Notes under the pieces: model-generated
The model's input: only the letters and a program-made list of their open reading frames with translations
Database searches by the model: none
Told to the model about the DNA's origin: nothing
Position numbers and translations under genes: made by a program
Source: an uncultured Bacilli bacterium
GTDB taxonomy: Bacteria; Bacillota_I; Bacilli_A; ML615J-28; CAG-698
Assembly (NCBI GenBank): GCA_947624315.1
Contig: CANQJU010000025.1
Location: 1 to 10,119, forward strand
Direction: 5' to 3'
Length of the DNA: 10,119 bases
Shown: one piece after another, positions 5,165 through 10,119 of the stretch
Layout: each line of letters begins with the position of its first letter
Numbering within the stretch: the first letter of the stretch is position 1

Positions 5165-6571
5165 CTATAATGTTAAATCTTTTGGTAAAAGTGATAGGAT
5201 TTCACTATATTTTTTAGCTGTACCATTATAGGTGTTAAATACCTTATCAGATATTTTATCACTGGCATAATATGAACTCTCAACAGTAACTTTTTTGTTT
5301 TCATCTCCATATTTACCAACAATAGCATCAGCATACTCATTTGTTTCTAAACTACCAAAGGAAACTTTTCCTAGTACATAGCAATTTTTAAGCTTAGCAT
5401 TAGAAAATACGGCTCCAACAATTCCTCCTGTTATGCTGCCTTCAGGATCACCAGTTTCCCCATAAACAGCGCAGTTAGTAATTGTGGCTTCACCCCTAGT
5501 TACACAACCAATAATTCCACCACTTGTATAACCACTTACTTTAATATTACTTAAACATCCTTCAATAGTTAATTTAGTATTATCACTATAACCGATGATT
5601 CCACCATAGTTATTGGTATCACCATATTCCTTGTCACTTCCAAAAATAGTACTATTGGCATCACCTATAACACTAACCTTAGAAATTGAAGCTTCTTCGC
5701 CTCCTAAGTTACCAATAAGTCCACCAACTTTGTACTCACCTTTAATCATAACACTACCAGTAATTGTAACATTGCTGATAACTGTTTTTCCTTCACTACG
5801 ACCTACTAAAGCTCCTGTTCCTTGAGTAGAACGAACAAAATTATTCATCATACCATTCATAATATTAACATTTTTGATTGTTAAGTTTTTGATTGTGGCA
5901 TTTTTAACATATCCAAATAAACCACAATTGTAATATGATTCTTCTGACTTAATATGTTCACCAGTTTTACTATGAGTAGCTAACATACTAAGATTTTCAA
6001 TTGTATGATTTTGTCCATCAAATGTTCCCTCAAAAACAATTTCATTAACTCCTGTTTTGCCTTTTCCGATTGTTGAAATAGGAGTCCAAGGTTTGTTATT
6101 CAAATCAATATCATTTTCTAATAATATTGTTTTACCTTTGAAACTATTTCCTTCATTAACTAATTTAGCTAAACCGGCCAATTGTTCAGGAGTAGTAAGC
6201 TTAAACGTTGATTCACTTGCTTTATACCATGTGCTATCAATATTATTATTCCAAGCAGGAACTTTAACTAAATATGTCCACTCTAAATCATGTTCTTTAT
6301 ATGTGACTTTTAAAGTATGATATCCAGGGGTAGTTAAATCAAATCCTGTAATAGTAATATCTTCATCGCTTAAAGCTTTAGTGACTGATTTCTTGCCCAT
6401 TTTTACTGTCAACTTGATATTTTTTAAAATATCATCTAATTTATCAGTTGTATAATAAACTTGAGCAGGTTCATTCAAAAACTCTATAGATGTTACCTTT
6501 TCCTTGGCACATCCAAGACTAAGAGTTACAATAAAAAGTAACAATAAACATAATAAATTGGTTTTTTTCAT
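5165..6571 (-). CDS. Lipoprotein with Ig-like domain and GLUG-type beta-helix repeats
   Basis: A predicted surface lipoprotein of 468 aa. The signal peptide (MKK plus a hydrophobic run) ends in the lipobox LSLGC with the lipidated cysteine at C21. Residues about 25-105 look like a bacterial Ig-like (Big_3-type) domain. Residues about 115-170 hold the lead-in seen before GLUG regions (TPEQLAGLAKLVNEG...LENDIDLN). From about 216 to 430 come seven imperfect GLUG-like repeats of about 30 residues with cores GLFG, ALVG, GLIG, GIIG, GIIG, GIVG and AIVG, each followed by strand-forming residues, consistent with a right-handed beta-helix. GLUG proteins (PF07581) are often adhesins or glycan-associated surface proteins; no catalytic residues are recognisable. 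AAGGAG lies six bases after the usual gap from the ATG. It lies 58 bp downstream of the kinase gene and is probably co-transcribed with it. Confidence 0.88.
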   Translation of the reverse strand: MKKTNLLCLLLLFIVTLSLGCAKEKVTSIEFLNEPAQVYYTTDKLDDILKNIKLTVKMGKKSVTKALSDEDITITGFDLTTPGYHTLKVTYKEHDLEWTYLVKVPAWNNNIDSTWYKASESTFKLTTPEQLAGLAKLVNEGNSFKGKTILLENDIDLNNKPWTPISTIGKGKTGVNEIVFEGTFDGQNHTIENLSMLATHSKTGEHIKSEESYYNCGLFGYVKNATIKNLTIKNVNIMNGMMNNFVRSTQGTGALVGRSEGKTVISNVTITGSVMIKGEYKVGGLIGNLGGEEASISKVSVIGDANSTIFGSDKEYGDTNNYGGIIGYSDNTKLTIEGCLSNIKVSGYTSGGIIGCVTRGEATITNCAVYGETGDPEGSITGGIVGAVFSNAKLKNCYVLGKVSFGSLETNEYADAIVGKYGDENKKVTVESSYYASDKISDKVFNTYNGTAKKYSEILSLLPKDLTL

Positions 6572-6629
6572 TTTAATCTCCTTATTAAAAATATTTAACC
6601 AATATTATTATGCATATCTTTTATTACTT
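6572..6629 (-). other. Short gap between kinase and lipoprotein genes
   Basis: This 58-bp AT-rich gap holds the AAGGAG ribosome binding site of the lipoprotein gene. It has only a weak AT-only inverted repeat (AATATT-GGTTA-AATATT) and no convincing terminator or -35/-10 pair. It therefore favours co-transcription of the two genes. Confidence 0.5.
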
Positions 6630-8711
6630 TTATTTATTTATTTTTAAAATTGTATTTTTAAAAATTTCCAAATTTATAGGTTTAGAAATATGTCCATTCA
6701 TTCCTGCCTTTTTAGCTTTTTCAATATCCTCATTAAAAGCATTAGCTGTTAAAGCAATAATTGGTATGCTTTTAGCATCGGGATGATCACTATTTCTAAT
6801 AATTTTACATGCTTCATATCCATTTATTCCCGGCATTAAAATGTCCATCAAAATATAATCATATGTATTAGCATTTGAACTGATAAACTTTTTAACGGCT
6901 TCTTCTCCGTTTTCCACAATCTCACATTCTGCTCCTTGCATAGTAATAAATTCATTAAGAATTTGCGCATTTATGTTATTGTCTTCAGCAACTAAAAACC
7001 TTAATCCTTTTAAAGATGTTCTATTTTCTTTATTGTTAGTTTTATCAAAGTCTAATATTTCTTTTAAACTTATATTAAAGAAAGGACGATTAATAATTCC
7101 CATAATTTGCTTGTTATTATTCTTTCTTTCCATTAAGTAATCAGTAAGTATAATTATTTGTCCGGTTAGATTATTTTCTGTTTTATATTTAATGACATCA
7201 TTAACCATTTTTTCATCAACAAGTATTAAATCATATTCATCTTTAATATTATTAACTTCCGAAGCATAATGAATACTAACTTCTGTTGCTTTCATTAAAC
7301 ATTTGATATTATTATAATCTTCATTATCGCCTATTATTAATATTTTATTGATTCCTTTTTCTTTATAATATTTTTCAATATTTTTAACAAATTTTAATTT
7401 TAACTCTATTGTAAAAGTAGTTCCTACTCCTAATTTACTATCAATAGATATCTTTCCACCTAATAAATCAACTAAGTTTTTCGTAATGGTCATTCCTAAA
7501 CCTGTTCCTTTAATTCCACTTATACAGTTTTTATCATCACGAGTATAAGGATCAAAAATAGTTTTTACAAACTCTTCATCCATACCAATACCATCATCAC
7601 TTATTTGAAATACAATTTGTTCACTATCTTTAATAGTACCTAAAGAGGTAATAACAAAATCAATGTGCCCAAATGATTTTGTATATTTTATGCAATTAGA
7701 TAAAACATTAATAAGAATTTGTGATATTCTTAATTTATCACTGATAAATGTTTCATTTAACATATTATTCATTTGAATATTAAAGTGTAGATTTTTATTT
7801 TTTAGGGAATATAGTACTACCGCAATTGACTCATCAATAAGATTTTTCATATTGAATTTTTCATTGATTAATGAAAATTGTCCACTTTCAATTTTTCCCA
7901 TATCTAAAACATCATCTACTAGATTTAATAAATATTGACATGAAGAATTTAATATTTTGGAATATTCTTCTATCTTACTTGGATTATTTGCATCACGCAT
8001 AAGTAGAGTTGAAAAACCAACAATAGCATTCATAGGAGTGCGTATATCATGACTCATATCACTTAAAAATCGAGATTTTTGTTGATTTGCCATTTCCGCA
8101 ACCAATATAGCTTTTTGCAATAATTGATCTTTTTCTTCTTCTAAAGTTTCATCAATAAGAGAAATAACAATTTCTTCTTCACCTAAATCATATATTTTTA
8201 TTTTTAAGAATTTATTTTGTTTAGTTTTTATAATAGTATAAGAAAATCTAGCAATTTCAATTTTCTCAAATTCCTTTTCATTTAAGGCTTTAACTAACTC
8301 TTTATTATTTTTACCATTTAAATATCTATATAAAATGTTTTGAGAAGTTAAACCAATTAGTTTTTTAGGATTTTCACTTAATATATTAAAAGTATTTTTA
8401 CTAGCAAACTCACAACTATTATTATTAAAGAGCAAAAACATTACTGCTTTTTCTTGTGAGATTGCTTCAATTATCTTTTCATGATATTTTATTTTTTGCG
8501 TAATCTTTTTTAAATTACTCATCATGAAGACTAAATAAATAATTAAATAGATAGCTGTAGAAACAATAATAATTTGATTAAAAACAATAATTATTTCTTT
8601 TTGATAAAGGTAATCTTGTAATAAATAATTTGATAAAAAGCAAATTAATAAATCGCCAACAACTAAAATAATAAAAATAAACGAAAAATGCGATAAATAA
8701 TATTTTTTCAT
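6630..8711 (-). CDS. Membrane-bound hybrid sensor histidine kinase with two receiver domains
   Basis: A 693-aa hybrid kinase. Two membrane helices (about 9-31 and 40-64) are joined by only about 8 residues, so almost nothing is exposed outside the cell. A linker and a PAS-like region (about 90-190) follow. HisKA carries the H-box SHDIRTPMNA with phospho-accepting H221. The ATPase domain has the N-box around N339, G1 DDGIG at 372-376 and G2 GTGLG at 402-406. A first receiver-like domain (about 455-550) is degenerate: it keeps D462 and D499 but has R542 where the conserved lysine is expected. The C-terminal receiver (about 570-693) is intact, with E576/D577, phospho-acceptor D623, T655 and K677. 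No HPt or DNA-binding domain is present, and no separate response regulator is nearby. The start has AGGAGG five bases upstream. The lipoprotein gene follows on the same strand. Confidence 0.95.
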   Translation of the reverse strand: MKKYYLSHFSFIFIILVVGDLLICFLSNYLLQDYLYQKEIIIVFNQIIIVSTAIYLIIYLVFMMSNLKKITQKIKYHEKIIEAISQEKAVMFLLFNNNSCEFASKNTFNILSENPKKLIGLTSQNILYRYLNGKNNKELVKALNEKEFEKIEIARFSYTIIKTKQNKFLKIKIYDLGEEEIVISLIDETLEEEKDQLLQKAILVAEMANQQKSRFLSDMSHDIRTPMNAIVGFSTLLMRDANNPSKIEEYSKILNSSCQYLLNLVDDVLDMGKIESGQFSLINEKFNMKNLIDESIAVVLYSLKNKNLHFNIQMNNMLNETFISDKLRISQILINVLSNCIKYTKSFGHIDFVITSLGTIKDSEQIVFQISDDGIGMDEEFVKTIFDPYTRDDKNCISGIKGTGLGMTITKNLVDLLGGKISIDSKLGVGTTFTIELKLKFVKNIEKYYKEKGINKILIIGDNEDYNNIKCLMKATEVSIHYASEVNNIKDEYDLILVDEKMVNDVIKYKTENNLTGQIIILTDYLMERKNNNKQIMGIINRPFFNISLKEILDFDKTNNKENRTSLKGLRFLVAEDNNINAQILNEFITMQGAECEIVENGEEAVKKFISSNANTYDYILMDILMPGINGYEACKIIRNSDHPDAKSIPIIALTANAFNEDIEKAKKAGMNGHISKPINLEIFKNTILKINK

Positions 8712-8729
8712 ACATACCTCCTACATAAT

Positions 8730-8754
8730 AAAAAAATTGGACAAAAATGCCCAA
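8730..8754 (-). terminator. Terminator-like hairpin in the kinase mRNA leader (possible attenuator)
   Basis: On the minus strand, TTGGGC (8749-8754) pairs with GTCCAA (8737-8742), including one G-U pair, around an ATTTTT loop. Seven T residues follow (8730-8736). The kinase AGGAGG ribosome binding site begins only eight bases later. It lies downstream of the kinase promoter, so it could stop transcription before the gene. The stem is short, and no alternative antiterminator structure is obvious. Confidence 0.4.
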
Positions 8755-8802
8755 AATTCCTTATTTTTTTAACAAGCTCCCTCTCTCATTTAACCCAATT
8801 AT

Positions 8803-8831
8803 ATTATACACCTATTAATTTCTTTTGTCTA
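8803..8831 (-). promoter_or_regulatory. Sigma-A promoter of the sensor kinase gene
   Basis: TAGACA (8826-8831) and TATAAT (8803-8808) on the minus strand are separated by exactly 17 bp. The start point would be near 8796, leaving a leader of about 85 nt. This is far longer than the 0-20 nt leaders of the neighbouring genes and it includes the terminator-like hairpin. Confidence 0.8.
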
Positions 8832-8859
8832 CTTTAATTTTGTAAAAAAATGGGTTTTA

Positions 8860-8891
8860 TTGACAAGTTAAAACTAACCTTTTGACAAGTT
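8860..8891 (+). repeat. Two direct repeats TTGACAAGTT, 22 bp apart, upstream of the amidohydrolase promoter
   Basis: The identical 10-mer TTGACAAGTT occurs at 8860-8869 and 8882-8891, start to start 22 bp, about two helical turns. Neither copy is correctly spaced as a -35 for the TATAAT at 8915. Relative to a start near 8927 they lie at about -67 and -45, where activator sites are usual. Confidence 0.5.
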
Positions 8892-8909
8892 TTTTATTTT
8901 TTATAAACA

Positions 8910-8930
8910 AATGTTATAATTGTTAACATT
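8910..8930 (+). promoter_or_regulatory. Extended -10 of the amidohydrolase gene covered by an inverted repeat
   Basis: The extended -10 TGTTATAAT (8912-8920) lies within an inverted repeat with 7-bp arms, AATGTTA (8910-8916) and TAACATT (8924-8930), separated by 7 bp. The -35 region at 17 bp is poor (TTTTAT). An operator placed over the -10 would fit repression, while the direct repeats upstream would fit activation. This is inference from geometry. Confidence 0.5.
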
Positions 8931-8942
8931 GACTACCTTTAT

Positions 8943-8961
8943 AACTTATGATAAACTTATG
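8943..8961 (+). repeat. Tandem 8-bp repeat AACTTATG in the amidohydrolase leader
   Basis: AACTTATG occurs at 8943-8950 and 8954-8961, an 11-bp period. The copies fall in the predicted leader between the -10 region and the AAGGAGGT ribosome binding site (8967-8974). They may be part of a regulator site or chance in AT-rich DNA. Confidence 0.35.
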
Positions 8962-8980
8962 TAAAAAAGGAGGTAAAAAT

Positions 8981-10119
8981 ATGTTATTGATTAAAAATGC
9001 TAATTTGATTTCTATGGAAGAAATTAATTATGAAATTTGCGATATTTTAGTTGATGATGGAAAGATTCAAAAAATAGGAAAACTTAATGAAAAGGATTAT
9101 CCAAAAGCTAAAGTAATTGATGCTTTGGGAAGATTTGTAACTCCAGGATTAGTTGATCCACATTGCCATGTTGGGATGATGGAAGCTATTATTGGTTGGG
9201 CTGGTAGTGATGTTAATGAGATTACCAATCCCATCACTCCAGAACTAAGAGCTATAGATGGTATTAAACCTCATGATCCATGTTTTGAAGAAGCTTTAAT
9301 GAGTGGTGTTACAACAGTTTGTACTGGACCTGGTAGTGCTAATATTATCGGTGGAACATTCTGTGCCTTAAAGCCTAAAGGAAAAACAGTTGATGAAATG
9401 ATTTTAGTCAAAGAATTAGCTATGAAAATGGCTTTAGGTGAAAATCCTAAAAGATGTTATGGTGGTAGCAAAACTTCCCCTTCAACAAGAATGGCTTCTG
9501 CCGCTTTAATGAGAGAATGGTTAATCAAAGCCAAAAAATATTATGATAAGAAAAAAGCCTATGAAAAGGAAGTTGCAGAAGGGGTTAAAGATGCTAAAGA
9601 GCCAGAATTCAATATGAAACTCGAATCATTATCAAGAGTATTCGATGGTATGCTTGTTAAAATACATGCCCATCAAGCTGATGATATTGCTACAGCTGTT
9701 CGCATTATCAAAGAATTTAACCTTAATGCAACAATCGAACACTGTACTGAAGGATATTTAATTCCAGACACTTTAAAAGAAAACAATATTTGTGCTAATT
9801 TAGGACCAACTATGCATGATAAGAGCAAATATGAATTAAAGTGCAAATCATTTGATGCTGGAAAAGTATTATATGAAAAAGGTGTAACATTTGGTATAAT
9901 GACTGATCATCCAGTTATTGAACAAAAGAACACTTTGATTCAAGTAGCTTTATATGTTAAAGCTGGCTTACCTGAACTTGAAGGGTTAAAAGCCGTAACT
10001 ATTAATGCTGCCAAAACTTGTCAAATCGATAATCGTGTTGGAAGCATAAAAGAAGGAAAGGATGCTGACATTGTCATTTGGAGTGGCCATCCTTTAGACA
10101 TTATGACTAATGCTGATGT
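8981..10119 (+). CDS. Metal-dependent amidohydrolase, imidazolonepropionase-like (3' end beyond window)
   Basis: A cytoplasmic hydrolase of the amidohydrolase superfamily (TIM-barrel, HutI-like group, COG1228 type). The frame is open to the right edge at 379 codons; relatives are about 380-400 aa, so only a short tail should be missing. After an N-terminal beta-sandwich strand region, TPGLVDPHCHVG carries the metal ligands H61 and H63. Further expected ligands are H229 (KIHAHQADD), H254 (EHCTEG) and the catalytic aspartate D309 (MTDHP). The block FEEALMSGVTTVCTGPGSAN is typical of the group, and the C-terminal strand returns with GSIKEGKDADIVIW. The start has AAGGAGGT six bases before the ATG. 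Substrate cannot be read from sequence; no histidine-degradation genes are in view. The repeat-rich promoter suggests regulated expression. Confidence 0.93.
   Translation, partial: MLLIKNANLISMEEINYEICDILVDDGKIQKIGKLNEKDYPKAKVIDALGRFVTPGLVDPHCHVGMMEAIIGWAGSDVNEITNPITPELRAIDGIKPHDPCFEEALMSGVTTVCTGPGSANIIGGTFCALKPKGKTVDEMILVKELAMKMALGENPKRCYGGSKTSPSTRMASAALMREWLIKAKKYYDKKKAYEKEVAEGVKDAKEPEFNMKLESLSRVFDGMLVKIHAHQADDIATAVRIIKEFNLNATIEHCTEGYLIPDTLKENNICANLGPTMHDKSKYELKCKSFDAGKVLYEKGVTFGIMTDHPVIEQKNTLIQVALYVKAGLPELEGLKAVTINAAKTCQIDNRVGSIKEGKDADIVIWSGHPLDIMTNAD

Noticed and set aside
5613..6320. Two plus-strand frames (70 and 87 aa)
   Set aside because: Both are antisense shadows of the GLUG lipoprotein; their Pro/Leu/Ile-rich content reflects the repeat codons.
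6590..6612. AT-only hairpin between kinase and lipoprotein as a terminator
   Set aside because: The 6-bp stem has no G-C pair, so it would be too weak, and such matches are common in this AT-rich DNA.
8755..8800. preQ1-I-like riboswitch in the kinase leader
   Set aside because: The AAAAAAATAAGGA tail is reminiscent of that class, but the required 5' stem partner (a CCTCT-like strand) is absent.
8882..8907. TTGACA (8882) with TATAAA (8902) as the main amidohydrolase promoter
   Set aside because: The 14-bp spacer is too short for sigma-A; the extended -10 at 8912-8920 fits better.
1..10119. Mycoplasma-type code (TGA as Trp)
   Set aside because: All conserved tryptophans are TGG and no conserved protein contains an in-frame TGA.

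Overview
The window is AT-rich (roughly 30 % G+C by eye) with strong GGAGG-type ribosome binding sites, TATAAT -10 boxes (several of the extended TGnTATAAT type), short intergenic gaps and the standard code (Trp always TGG; none of the eight stop codons seen is TGA). This points to a low-GC Gram-positive (Firmicutes/Bacilli or a walled gut relative of the Mollicutes such as Erysipelotrichia or RF39-like lineages). The placement is an inference from composition and gene families only.

Left part (1-4628). A DUF1538 membrane protein, cut by the left edge, diverges from an M32 metallocarboxypeptidase across a 151-bp region with two short-leader promoters. The carboxypeptidase converges on a 118-aa orphan gene through a bidirectional terminator. 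Next comes a Dabb (A/B-barrel) protein with a textbook sigma-A promoter, pointing left. A DUF11-repeat protein is then read rightward; its best ribosome binding site points to an AUA start codon. It ends in an 8-bp overlap with a converging Sfp-type phosphopantetheinyl transferase.

Middle part (4026-8711, all minus strand). A hybrid sensor histidine kinase is followed 58 bp later by a lipoprotein with an Ig-like domain and GLUG repeats, and then a terminator. After that come ybaK (Cys-tRNA(Pro) deacylase, apparently leaderless) and the overlapping, probably translationally coupled, phosphopantetheinyl transferase. The kinase and lipoprotein look like one unit: a sensor with almost no extracytoplasmic part and a surface-anchored beta-helix protein.

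Right part (8712-10119). A 269-bp divergent region carries a clear kinase promoter with a terminator-like leader hairpin. It also holds a repeat-rich control region for a metal-dependent amidohydrolase that runs off the right edge a short way before its expected end.

No mobile element, CRISPR array, tRNA or rRNA was seen. The main curiosities are the AUA start, the leaderless ybaK, terminator hairpins built into gene ends, and the repeat-dense amidohydrolase promoter. I see no clear new multi-gene system.
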